Shown piece after piece: positions 41,690 through 59,067 of a DNA stretch of 64,000 bases. The notes beneath the pieces were generated by a model, which had not been told where the DNA came from, made no database searches, and saw only the letters and a program-made list of their open reading frames with translations. A program made the translations under genes and the position numbers. Position 1 is the stretch's first letter. Every line of letters starts with the position of its first letter. The DNA is from Trichoplax sp. H2 (Eukaryota; Placozoa; Uniplacotomia; Trichoplacea), in assembly GCA_003344405.1 (NCBI GenBank), contig NOWV01000050.1, forward strand, positions 394,803 through 458,802, given 5' to 3'.

Positions 41690-43100
41690 TCAGTAGGTGA
41701 CTGTAGGGACTCGGGACAAGATACAGTTCGCTTCGACCCAGTGTAGTCTTGTAGCAATTAGACCTAAGTTCGGTTCGGTTCAAAATCTTTATGATCTAGA
41801 CTAGCAATCTATAGCAACTGCTGTCATACTGTACCGCAGTCAGAAGTTGGCACTGGACAGATGGACACTGGACAGGTGACTGTAGGGACTAATGACAAAT
41901 CCAGTTCACTTCAACTCAGTGTAGTGTTGTAGCAATTCGACCTGAGTTGGGTTCGATTCAAAACCTTTGTGACTAGCGATCTACAGCAACCACTGTCATA
42001 CTGTACCGCAGTCAGAAGTTGGCATTGGACAGATGGACATTGGACTGGTGACTGTAGGGACCGGTGACAAAATCCAGTTCACTTCGACTCAGTGTAGTGC
42101 TGTAGCGATTAGACCTGAGTTGGGTCCGGTGCGGTTCAAAACCTTTGTGACTAGCAATCTACAGCAACCACTGTCATACTGTACCGCAGTTAAAAGAAAA
42201 GTTGGCATTGGACAAATGGACACTGGACAGGTGACTGAGGGACCAGTGACAAAATCCAGTTCACTTCGACTCAGTGTAGACGTGTAGTGCTGTAGCGATT
42301 AGACCTGAGTTTGGTTCGGTTCGGTTCAAAACCTTTGTGACTAGCAATCTACAGCAACCACTATCATACTGTACCGCAGTCAGAAGTTGGCATCGGACAG
42401 ATGGACATTGGGCAGGTGACTGTAGGGACTAGTGACAAATGCAGCTCACTTCGACTCAGTGTAGTGTTGTAGCATTTAGACCTGAGTTGGGTCCGGTGCG
42501 GTTCAAAACCTTTCTGACTAGCAATCTACAGCAACCACTATCATACTGTACTGTACCGCAGTCAGAAGTTGGCATTGGACAGATGGACACTGGACTGGTG
42601 ACTGTAGGGACCGGTGACAAATCCAGTTCACTTCGACTCAGTGTAGTGTTGTAGCAATTCGACCTGAGTTGGGTCCGGTTCGAAACCTTTATGACTAGCA
42701 ATCTACAGCAACCACTGTCATACTGTACCGCAGTCAGAAGTTGGCATCGGACAGATAGACATTGAACAGGTGACTGTAGGGACTAATGACAAATCCAGTT
42801 CACTTCGACTCAGTGTAGTGCTGTAGCGATTAGACCTGAGTTGGGTCCGGTGCGGTTCAAAACCTTTGTGACTAGCAATCTACAGCAACCACTGTCATAC
42901 TGTACCGCAGTCAGAAGTTGGCATCGGACAGATGACTGTAGGGACTAATGACAAATGCAGTTCACTTCGACTCAGTGTAGTGTTGTAGCATTTAGACCTG
43001 AGTTGGGTCCGGTGCGGTTCAAAACCTTTGTGACTAGCAATCTCCAGCAACTGCTGTCATACTGTACCGCAGTCAGAAGTTGGCATTGGACAGCATTACT
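41690..43100. repeat. Tandem array G, unit about 177 bp, about 8 copies
   Basis: CTRTCATACTGTACCGCAGT-type landmarks occur at about 41821, 41993, 42171, 42361, 42538, 42715, 42892 and 43054 (spacings 172, 178, 190, 177, 177, 177, 162). Units contain GAAGTTGGCAT, GGACAGATGGACA, GGTGACTGTAGGGAC, CACTTCGACTCAGTGTAG and GACTAGCAATCTACAGCAAC. Copies are highly similar, and one has an extra TACTG. The array stops about 80 bases before the AVL9 start codon, so it must overlap or abut the AVL9 promoter or 5' UTR. Open frames read from it are artefacts. Confidence 0.95.
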
Positions 43101-43177
43101 CTGGAGCCAACGGCTGGAGTCGACTGGCAACAACGTCAAGATTAATTTTTGATCCCTTTGGAAGGAAATTTACACTT

Positions 43178-46100
43178 ATGGCTTCCCAAAGTGATAATCA
43201 ATCATGTATCGTACACATTATGGTCGTTGGATTTCATCACCAATATGGAGCTGAGGTAGGTAGAATGGAAGCCATTTCTTTTTCGGTCAAAGGTAGCATC
43301 AGTGGGTCATTGACCATACTGTACTGTACTGTGGAAAGGTTCAATGCATTCTTGGTTGACGATCTTTGAAAGCCTTGTTGACCAATGGAGACAGAGTTGA
43401 ATGATCCTCTTGTAGTTGGGGTTAGGATTCTCATTCGGTAGGATAGGATAGGATAGGTTACTCCCATATTTTACAACTCTACGATGCCAATAGCGATTGG
43501 CCATGACCGCCAGCGACATGACAGCAAGGATAGTTGTCTTGCATTCACTGACGACGAACTCCCATCAAATACAATCGCTTCCATGGTAGGGTGCTTATGG
43601 TTCCACTGTGGATCCACCATAGCGAATGGGATCATCGGTATCATTCCAAGAAATGACAGTACAATAGGCAGGACTGCAAAAGTTGCATATTAATCCATCA
43701 TATGCTCAATCATTCTGTTGAATATGCTAACTTAACATCGGTAGTTGAATACCCACCCGTATGGATAACCAATCAATAATAATATAGTGGCATATCGTTC
43801 ATTTTCCTATAATAATATCCTAAAGCGGTACAGTACATTGGATAAGCTCTATTCTACACCATTCTAGTCGACTGGAGAAAAAGTTTTTCCTAAATGTTGG
43901 CTTTGGACTGTCAGTGCAATCGCTTACACATGGTAATGATGAAAATGCCCGTCGGGCTTAATAGCTATCGAGATACAACTATCAATCAAGACATTTGCAT
44001 GCGATCTTACTCATGTACTGTACTCGATCATGTTAGTACCTTTACTCTACTTCCATTGAACCCTTGAAATCTTACCAATGGACGACCGATACTGTCCATT
44101 TTGCCAACGTGACGCCTTCAAGATATTGTAGATAGGAATGGATTAACTTGAGCATTCCATTACTACTCTACTTTATCACTAACAAAAGTAGATGCTTTAA
44201 ATTAAAAATTCGATTGCATTGTTTCCAATGGAAGGGTGCCACAATTGACGGTACAATCAGAATGGTAGTACTGCTGCTAATGAATCCAATCAATCGACGG
44301 CCTGGCTTATTTTATGCTATGCTACAAGAGATCACTTTGCTCATTCAATCCAAAATCATACAGTCAATCATGATTGACATTGCTTGGATAAGTTAGGTCG
44401 TATACTTGGGCAGCTTTTCACTTAAATCTATGGATAATATCATTTTATCATAAAAGGATGATTATAAAAGTCTCTTATTCAATGATATTACTTTACATCC
44501 ACATTAACTTAACTATCCGAACGTAAATACACCTACCACAGCATTAGCTTTTACTTTTGAAGCCTCTATCTACATCAGATCACCCATACAAACGTCTACA
44601 AGTCATACAATAAACTTCATATAATATAGTGTATCCGGTACACGAGTAATTTGTTCACATCCATTATTTTACTTATATTATGTAACTGGATTACTATTTA
44701 AATTGCTCTAGATAGGAGTTGTGGTTTATATCATATACCAACAATACTATGAAGTTGGTTGCAGTCTTCCATTACTGAAAGGAAATTATATGCTTCCTTA
44801 CTCAATGTACTAGTTTTATCGATACAAATTGACAAGAGGCACTTCTTTATCGACTTGCTTTTAAACCTTGTTATAATGGATAGCCAGCTAAGTATTTTTG
44901 TTGTAACGGTACCATTGGAGTACTGAATAACTTTATCAATTCTGCCTTCCATAGTATCATTTTGTACTATGCATTTTAGATTGAAGTATATATCGCCCAT
45001 TACTCACTATCTACATCTTCCCTTCAAAGATTATGCTGTACAGTGTAATGTATTAACCTAAATTGCACTAAAAGAAGCCATAGTACACTACTGTACAGTA
45101 TACCACTCCCCATAAAGTATGCAAACATGATGAAATGTGGCATATGTTTCAATCCAACATGGTTTTAAAATTACTTTAACTTCTAGGATATTATGCCATT
45201 TCTAAGACTCATTCATTGCAATTCAGATCGAATCTGCTACAAATAGTAGTGGAAATACTAGGATTACATTTTAAAATGTCTGATAGTGTAAAGCAAAATA
45301 TCATCGGTTACATTATACGAGAACTTTTACCTACGTTAGTGAATCTAATTACCCCTTAGCTGGTCCCAGTGCGTATGACGCCATGTAGTGATACAGCATA
45401 TAAGTTTTCCTTCTTATAAACTCACTCATCTACAGTACCATTCATGAATGCATACAGAAGGATCTCGTGCTGTTTGATAAAATATTTCGCTTAATCTAAC
45501 TGTATAAATCATAAAATGATACAAAACTGTGCATCGATCTACGAGCTACCTTCTGCCTTCAACTATACTTTGATTAAATAAGTTATTCAATGTTTTACTA
45601 TTTCAAATGATCATATCCAACGGATATACTGAATACTTGTAGAAAATGGATAAACTCTGTTTATAATTGTGATTCATAAGTAGTTTATTTCGGGACTATT
45701 TGTAATCTATAATGAGATCTATTCGTTGGAAAGAAATGAAATTCATAGCTCAATCACATATTATTATACGTATATTCATAGATTGGAGAATGATCATACA
45801 GTATATTGGATTTTGTTGAAGGATGACTAGCTTGTATATCCTTCGTTAAACTGCTACTCTCTATATATTGTATAACGATAGAATGCCATCTTGTAAAAGA
45901 TGTTTTATTTAATAGATATTGCAAAAATACGACAACCAATGTTTTAAAATTTATTTAGTGACAAACCGATGTTGACATTTATCGAAAGGATTGAAGTTAA
46001 ACAACTTTTATACTGGCATTAATAATCATATATAAAATTTATATTAATGAGATCGTTGTTTCATTCTTTATCGTTATTAGGTAGAGTTTGTGTATCCTCC

Positions 46101-49100
46101 GTTAATTGTTGATACTTTGAAAAAGAATGAAAGTACTGGTATTCCGATGCCCGATCCTTGGCAAGATTTGCCTAATCTATGTATTCCTGATGGTGCTCAT
46201 ACTGTCAAAGAAGGTATTAAATCGGGTTATTCACTACAGTATATAAAGTAACCGCTTATCTTACGTTACTGTAGTAATATTCGTTCTTCTTGTACACGTT
46301 AACATGTTCGCTTATCGTTTGAAAGGTAAAAGTTAACAGGTCTGCACGTACTTGTCATTACTAGCTATTAATCATATTATTATAACTAGAAAAATTCACT
46401 TTTCTAACTCTATTCTGTAAATAACAATAATAACGGTAATAATTGCAGCTTCAATTCACCGTTATCACAATCATCATTCTTTATACTGGAAAGTAAAGCG
46501 ATGCAATAGCATATAGTACACGTCATAATACGTATGGTACTGTACTACTACTCGCTTCATAAAGACTGCCCTGAAATTGTTTTTAGATGCAACATTTTTC
46601 CACGTACCTGACATTGATGATAAAGGAATTCCTACTACTGGAACACTGTATGGAGTATCTCATTATAGGAGTATAGAAACAAAGGTATGAAAACATTGTT
46701 AAATTAGAATTTTATGGTTAAAGATTTGCTCATATAGATATACATCGATGAACTTGTTGTAAAATGTGCTAATACAAGAACATGCATGTTAGAAATAGCA
46801 ATCGTTGCTAGGATCATTATGATAACAATTTGCTAAAAATTGTTGATGCAAACTTAACGTTATGATATTGGAAAACTTAGGACCTAATTAATAAGGACGA
46901 GTCTATGACTCGAACAGAGGTTAAAAAGAGCGTCTGCATTTTATCAAAAGTGGTATGGATAATCGTTTCCTAAAAGTGAAATTAGTCTATATTCTATCTT
47001 ACAAAATTGATTCATTGCATTACATTAGCTGTATTGTAAATAAAATTTATCTTTGTGTATCAGTGATTGTAATAGTTTCATGTTGGCTTTTTATGCAGCC
47101 TCTGTACATGCTTATTCTATCAAAATTGGAGGTAATTATACGAACATACTTTGAGGAGAAAGACTTTACCAAGACTTCGATCTTAGAGGTACAGAAAAGC
47201 GATATTGCAGTATCGTTGATTTATACTTGTAATTATATTAATCCCGTTAGTTTAGTGACTTTGACGGCTATTCAATAATGTTTTGACCGCTTATGATTAG
47301 GACGCCTTTAAAAGTTTAACTCAAACGATTTCTTGGAAAATGCTTGATAAAACTTATATTAATGCAGGTTAATGTTCTGATATTATTGAATAAGGACGGA
47401 AGCATTCCATATTTATTGCAATGTTATCTGATATATAATTTTAAATTTAACATAGGGTTGTCGGTTAGAGATACGTTCAAACGCTTTAAGGGAAAAGTAA
47501 GGATTGAATTATTATCTGTTTATGGTTAACACAATAAGGCTAAAATTATTTTTTAATAAATTACAGCTCGTTTCGTTATTTAAGTTATTGCTACTGGAAA
47601 AAAAGGTAAATACTTGAATTTTCGTGATTCATACCTATGATGCAAAGTAGAATTTTCACGTAAAATGAAATAGTTAATTGTAGGTTTTGTGAATTACCAC
47701 CTAGGTCTTATTTTACGGCTCACCCGTAAGAACAACGTGTCGTACGATGTTGTCAGCTTTGTCTTTAATCCCAGGTACGGAGATAATATCTTTACCTATC
47801 ATTCATCTGCATATATGACGTAATTAACCGTAATAATACACTTTCAGGTGTTACGGAATTATTAATTCCCCGATTACTAACTTGTCAAATGGCAAAAATT
47901 AGCTGTAAGTGGCATGATGGCGAACTTTCGGCTGATGAATATGGGCTACCTCTAGAAATTTTCCATCAGGTAGAAATAATTTATGATCTTTAGCAATTGT
48001 CTGTAGTCAATCCATTTATATGTCAAACGTTTATGTAACAACTCGGATATAGGGTGTAGTTTTCCAACCTTACGTATCACTACAACAAATGGACCTATTG
48101 AGAGACAAAAGGGCAGTGCACAGTTTCATTGCAGGAGCAACTAACATCTTGTTTTTACGGCATAGCTTTGCACATGCTGTTGTATACGTACGTAGCCTTG
48201 CCTGTCAGTCATTATCAGCGATATTGTATGACGCTTATGCGGGTAAAAATCTGTTTCATGTAGGTAGAGAAAGGAGTTATTGAAGTAAGAGATCCGTCTC
48301 TTACCCGAGCGTTATCGCTAACAACTGAAGACCTCCGATTCACTGAATACTTATCGCAATATATTACATCTAAGTTTAGTGCCAAAGGGAATAGATCAGA
48401 TGCCTCGCGTAGGTTTTAATGCTATTGTAATTTAGTGTTGAAAAGTTCGTACATGTTATTAACTAAATTAGTTTTGTTTTTAGCTTGGGAAGGGAGCGAT
48501 GATTGGATTAGAGTACAATTTAAAAATTATTTAGTTTCTTTACTGGCTACAGTACAGCGCACAGGTACTTGAAATAAGTAAAGCTTTTATTATTATCTAC
48601 TTAATTTTCTATTAACGTTCGGTTGACATAAAATGGTTTGAAATCGTTTGATCTATTTTTTATAGATAACTTTGAGATTCTAACGGATTTCAATCACACT
48701 TTCGTTAATCAATGGAAAGCAACTGATAGTTATCATAAATGGAAGAGCGGTAGTTATACCAAGCTTGATGATGTCCCTGTTGGGTAAGATAGCAGTTTTT
48801 GTCGTTTGATTGTTTATTACATTCACTTGAAGTTTCTATATTCCTATAACAATATAACTTTTCATCTTCTCCATTGCTAAGACACCCGTTTAAAGGTTCA
48901 TATACGTTATCCGATGTCAAAATGAGATTATCTTAGTAAGTCCCAACGTTTATCATTGTGGTAAAAGTGTAATAAAAAGTTCCCGACATTACGTTTGTAT
49001 TCTATCCATACTAGGGAGGAGTCGTTGCTTTTATTATCATTTTTATGTAGTACACTATTGACATTGATTTCTGTATTAAAATTATAACAGCCAATTACAA

Positions 49101-49547
49101 GACGTACAATTAATGGATCAGGAGCAAAGCAAGAAATTGAATCAAGCAGTCTCTAATACTGGGAAGGCAGTTGGTTGGTTTTTTGTAGTTTTATGATGTA
49201 GTCTAAGATATTTTTTATTACGTAATCTTATATTGCTTATCTGGTTAGGAGGGGCTCTTGCAAGTGCGAAAAGTAAGGTAACAAATTGGTGGTTTAAGGG
49301 TAATGATTCAAGCGATAGTGGAGATAGAGAAAATTCTACGAAAGAATATATTAGAGCGAAAGATATCCCAATTTCAGCAACGGAAGGAGACGAACATGAG
49401 CGACAGGAATTACTTCCCGACAAACCACAGCAGGTGGATGCTCCCGACCCGTTCGTAGTTGACGACGATGATGAAGATATCGATATTGATGTATTACTAT
49501 CGAGAGGGACAACAACAACAACAGCAAGCAGTGAAGAGAATCATTAA
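43178..49547 (+). CDS. AVL9: AVL9 homologue, late secretory pathway (DENN-like), 17 exons
   Basis: AVL9 proteins act in late exocytic traffic and cell migration and have a DENN-type fold. Exons: 43178-43255, 46081-46213, 46587-46684, 46881-46952, 47099-47188, 47301-47367, 47456-47496, 47567-47605, 47705-47774, 47848-47969, 48053-48187, 48264-48408, 48484-48564, 48666-48783, 48882-48935, 49091-49173, 49249-49547. All junctions are in phase, giving about 574 residues (human 648). Diagnostic stretches: HIMVVGFHHQYGAEVEFVYPP across intron 1, LCIPDGAH, YFEEKDFTKTSILE, YGLPLEIF, SFIAGATNILF, DLRFTEYL, SYTLSDVKMRLS, NTGKAV. The long acidic insert between the LIPG and YGLPL segments in human is essentially absent. 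The C-terminus is acidic (DDDDEDIDIDV) after an SAKSKVTNWW amphipathic stretch. Intron 1 is 2.8 kb; others mostly run from under 100 to a few hundred bases. Confidence 0.95.
43439..43457. repeat. GGATA microsatellite
   Basis: Three to four GGATA units in AVL9 intron 1. Too short and of the wrong period to be telomeric. Confidence 0.8.
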
Positions 49548-51950
49548 AAATTTTTGAAGAGAAAATTTATTTAATCATTTATGTAATTGAGCATTCGCTA
49601 GCTTTGTTATATCTTGCATCATTATACGGATTGGTTATGAAAATCATTTTATTTAGCTACCAAAGTCAAGTGGCAACTATATTTATGCTGTTTTATATCA
49701 AATTTGTGATATATACATATTAGATAACCGCGTCAAATATGCACTTGCATATAATTTATAGGTTATGCATGTTAATCTTGCATGTACCTATTCAGCTTCA
49801 CAGGCTAATATTTAAGGAGACGCTCTAACTTGATTAATTTCTCATCCTGTGTGCGCGTAGGTTATGGAATATGCACCCATTTCAATTAAATGATGTTCAT
49901 ATTGTAACATATTACTTTTCTTTGGAAAAGTTTATCGTAGCTACCTTAAACCCTTAAGGTTAATCAGCCCATAGTTGGAAAATAGAATGTACTTGACTTC
50001 CTATGTACTGTTTTCCTTGGATCGTATTTCAGGACTTTTGTCTACTATGCCGATAGCTTTGGTATGAAACAATGTAATTTTAATAGGTGCCTAGACAACA
50101 TGTACACATGTCGTTTGAGCTACGCGATAATTGAATTAAAAGTAAGAGTATTTGCGGTTAGGGTACAGTGTTTTATACTGTGCCAAGAATAAATTTCTAT
50201 CGACTTTTACAGGGTAACAACTTGCTACTGTGTATGATTGAGATGTCTTATATTCCCCAAAATTGTCCGGTTTATGTATTTTTAGGGGGTATCTTGAGTT
50301 TCTGTTTGCTAAAATATCAGCTTAATAATTTAGATAGCGTCCTCTGGTAGCGTGGAAATAATGTATTTCGCATTAGTATCCTTGTCGTTGTCATTGGAGT
50401 ACCAACATACACTTGTATAAAACATCCCTACTCCATGTACGCGTAATAAAACACTTGTGTACAATGTACATTCTACGTGAATAATCAATTAATTATAGTA
50501 TACAGGGTAAATAGCACTAATGCAACATTTTTATTACACTGATATGTTTGAGCTATAGCATTAAGATGTATCCCTTTCGTACCATTTCCTCTAATACAAT
50601 GTACAGTAATTATACGTGCATGATGATATTGTTAATAAGGATTTTGCTTGGTCCAGCCAAGGTGATGTGTTGTTGGAGTGGATAAAAATGAGGATTGTTG
50701 ACGCAGTTTTGCGCTTATTGTATCTCTATGGCATGCATTACGAACTGCCAACTGTATTAATACGTCTGCTAGAAACATTCTAGATGATTTATATATAATC
50801 TCTAGCTATCTTCTCTCCTTGCTGTATACTGTCTCATAAGCTTATATCAATAGAGTAAAATACTGCTGTACGATACTTACGAGTATATTTAGTAATCCAT
50901 ATGCGATAAAGAAAGTTGAAATTATTGGTAGATGGGATAAGGGTCAATTGATTTATTAGCATCAAGTAATCCATATAATCTAAATTGAAAGGTTAGAAAG
51001 ATAGAATTATTCTTGGTAGTACTGTGTATTCATAGAAATGCTTTACTAGATGTCTTTCTTCACTCGGGTATGCGTAAATGCATCAATGCATCCGAGTATA
51101 CAGTACTCGTAAGTGCGTCCAAGTTCCTAGAGCACTGTAGAAGTGTAGCACTGGCTTATTTTACGGCTAACCAATGCCAAATACTACACCATCTAGCACC
51201 GTATACATTTAATCAAAAACAATCCATACATATACCTCCAATCTATCGTCAACTAAAGATTCTGTCGAAAATAACCGAACCTTTCTCAAGTCTATCTGTA
51301 TCCAAGATGTCGCTGGTTATACAGACGTACAGACATACCGATTGGAGTGCTGGAAAATGGAGTTTTGACGTTTTGGATAGTGCTGCGCGCTTCCTCTTCT
51401 TTTCACGGTATGACTTTACCATTTTACCATATAAATTCAAGTACTGTATGACTTACATGGAACACCCTATAGCATAAAGTAGTCGCGGCAATGTCCTAAA
51501 GTGACTGTGTCAGCAAGGCAGCTAACGTAGCTATAGCACTCAGTATCACTCTGGACATTGGTATGAGTACAGTATGTCTTACAGTATAGCTTGTGTGCCA
51601 AAGCCAGGTTGGACTAGTCTCGGAGGCAGCAGCCAGTTGGAGTTGCTTTCCCTTGAAGATTGCAAGATTTCTTGATATATTTTAGGTATGGTAGAAGTAT
51701 ATTCAATTCTCTTTATATTATTAGATAGATTAGAACAGCTATAAGCTTGTCATTGCCCAAAATTAGTTAAGTTAGTTTACCTTAGACGTAGAGTAATGTG
51801 TCTTTCTTCAGTGGTAACCACTCATTGAGGGCGCAATGTCTTTCACTGCTTGAGTAGATGAAACGTTTCTCAATGGTGGTAAATTTGAATAACTAGCAAT
51901 AAATCATTTCTATCATTGCTTTTCGTTGAGCTAAGTTAAAGTTATTGGTA
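49548..51950. other. Intergenic stretch between AVL9 and DDX23, no gene recognised
   Basis: AT-rich at first, less so after about 50.6 kb. A 154-codon open frame (51013-51477, no ATG at its first codon) resembles no family I know and has no visible partner exons; it is listed among rejected items. Confidence 0.5.
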
Positions 51951-51959
51951 TTTAGTAGT

Positions 51960-52690
51960 ATTGAAGAGCAGATGGGGAGTCGTATTAATATTGTGATGGA
52001 CAGTAAATGTAAAATTACGGTGTATTACTAAACTACTGGACGTGTTCTTTAATAATGGGTCAGTGAATGAGGAGAAGTGCATGACTGAAAATGTCTCTTG
52101 CTCTTGACTGCCACCGGTATGCTTGAGCCAAATAGAATAGCAAAAGACAAAAAATTCTACAAACTAGCTTTTCAATATCACTTGTGTAAAGTGTAGAATT
52201 TTTTGTGTAGTACTAAACTTTCTGTATGAGCAAATAGCTGATGTAAGCATACGCGTATGACTGCAAATATCTCACTTGCAATGGACAAGTATGCTTGAGT
52301 GAAAGTCCATGGAGACAGTGTTGTCAACGTAGCATTTTTGGGTGTATATATATATATGTGACTGGATTTTCTTCATGGATGAATGGCTGATGGAAGCATA
52401 CAACTGGAAATGGTACTTTTTGTAGTTAACAAATATGCTTGAGAGAGGTAGAGTAGCCAAAGACAAATTGCTGAGAGTAGCTTTTCAATATCCATTATCA
52501 ATGTAGAATTGTTGATGTATTGCTACACATTCTTCATGGGTGAATAGGTGATCTACAGTACTAGGTAAGCGTACAATTGGAAATGCCTTTCTTACAGTTG
52601 ACCAGTATGCTCGAGAGAAGTGGAGTAGCAAATGACCAATGCTACAGAGCTGCCTTTCAATGTCAATTTTCTTTCTTACTATAGTAGCTT
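51960..52690. repeat. Degenerate tandem array H, unit about 145-175 bp, about 4 copies
   Basis: The word TATGCTYGAG recurs at about 52119, 52290, 52432 and 52606. Before each one comes a similar block (TGAATGG/AGC..GATG..AAGCATAC, then GGAAATG or CAAATAT), and after most comes AGTAGC/AATAGC with AGACAAA. Copies are much more diverged than in arrays A-G, so this looks like an old array. It lies about 0.5 kb upstream of DDX23 and includes a short TA microsatellite near 52346. Confidence 0.6.
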
Positions 52691-53215
52691 TCATTTCTCT
52701 AGTAATAGTCCTGACTTGGTAAAGCCGTGTACGCGTATAGTCCATCTGCTATCATCAATGTTCATGTTGGCTGACGGCAATCAAGCAGCTGCATGCATGC
52801 AAAATGATCTTGTGAGCGCTGAACACGCAAATTTTGAAATGACATAATCGAGATAGAATACACGACGGCATTCCAGGCAAATGATAAAATATCATACTTG
52901 TTCTTACTTCAGAACTGTAAAGCGAAATATATTAATGCCTCAAGCTATGGCTGTTGACACACATATGAGATGGTACAAATTATTCTTGACTGTATACTAT
53001 TTCTTGATTACACTATACCATTTCTATCTCGTATATTTCGCTTTTTGCAGGGCTTTAAAATTAAGAAATCACTTCTTTTTTACTAAAAATTCTTCTTAAT
53101 CTTTGTAGTACTAGCAAGATTAATAAAACATTCTATTCTAGCAGTAACCAGTTCGTCTTAATGATATCTTTATTATTTTAACTTGCAGGTCGTCCTTCAC
53201 TGCTTGAAGTTAAAT

Positions 53216-58520
<5,305 letters not shown>

Positions 58521-58800
58521 GTTATTGTTTAACATAGTTGTCGCATAACCATAAAACAGACATTTGTTACTCGTTTCCGTATTTTATTTCTTACTGATAT
58601 TACGAGTGTAATTAGTATTGTACAAGATTCATGTTGAAATCAGATTGGTCAATTCTATTATGTATGACCGACTTCTAGCTATCATACCTTATACAGTTGT
58701 TTAGAAATCATAATTGTACCACTTGAGTAGACTATTACTCTTAGTAATATTCTATATATTATATGTTTTATGCCGACACACGAATGTGAAATCATCCTAA

Positions 58801-58806
58801 AATAAA
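58801..58806 (+). terminator. Candidate polyadenylation signal of DDX23
   Basis: AATAAA lies 281 bases after the DDX23 stop, followed by an A-rich run. DDX23 and CFAP210 converge, with 547 bases between their stop codons; TTTATT (AATAAA on the minus strand) near 58585 could serve CFAP210. Motif and position only. Confidence 0.4.
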
Positions 58807-59067
58807 AAAAACGACTCATTTTATATTGTACAGTATGAGAAATTAGGACCGATACTGGCAGTGATATTAACGTTTTGATAATCGAATATCAATTCTAGCA
58901 TACAAATATCCCGTGAGTGAATGCAGTATTCAAAATGAACTTTGCCGTAACACTAAGACCTCCACACTGGATCTGTAAACTTTAAATTAGCGAATTTAAT
59001 ATTAATAAGATAATCATCAATTGATCAAATTAGTAAGACTGTTGTCGAATCCAGTTTTTGTGCATTG

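Noticed and set aside
10640-43100. Arrays considered as transposon insertions or MITEs
   Set aside because: No target-site duplications, terminal inverted repeats bounding the arrays, or transposase-like coding sequence; tandem head-to-tail structure fits minisatellite/satellite expansion better.
41387-43152. Several 60-96-codon frames on both strands
   Set aside because: They lie largely in array G or its flank and repeat the same peptide motifs; no coding evidence.
43439-43457. GGATA run considered as interstitial telomere repeat
   Set aside because: Period five and only three to four units; animal telomere repeats are TTAGGG.
44148-45000. Frames of 82-89 codons on both strands in AVL9 intron 1
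   Set aside because: No homology and no splice partners; treated as intronic chance frames.
51013-51477. 154-codon plus-strand open frame upstream of DDX23
   Set aside because: No ATG at its first codon, no recognisable domain, no partner exons, and a competing frame on the other strand. Not supported as a gene.
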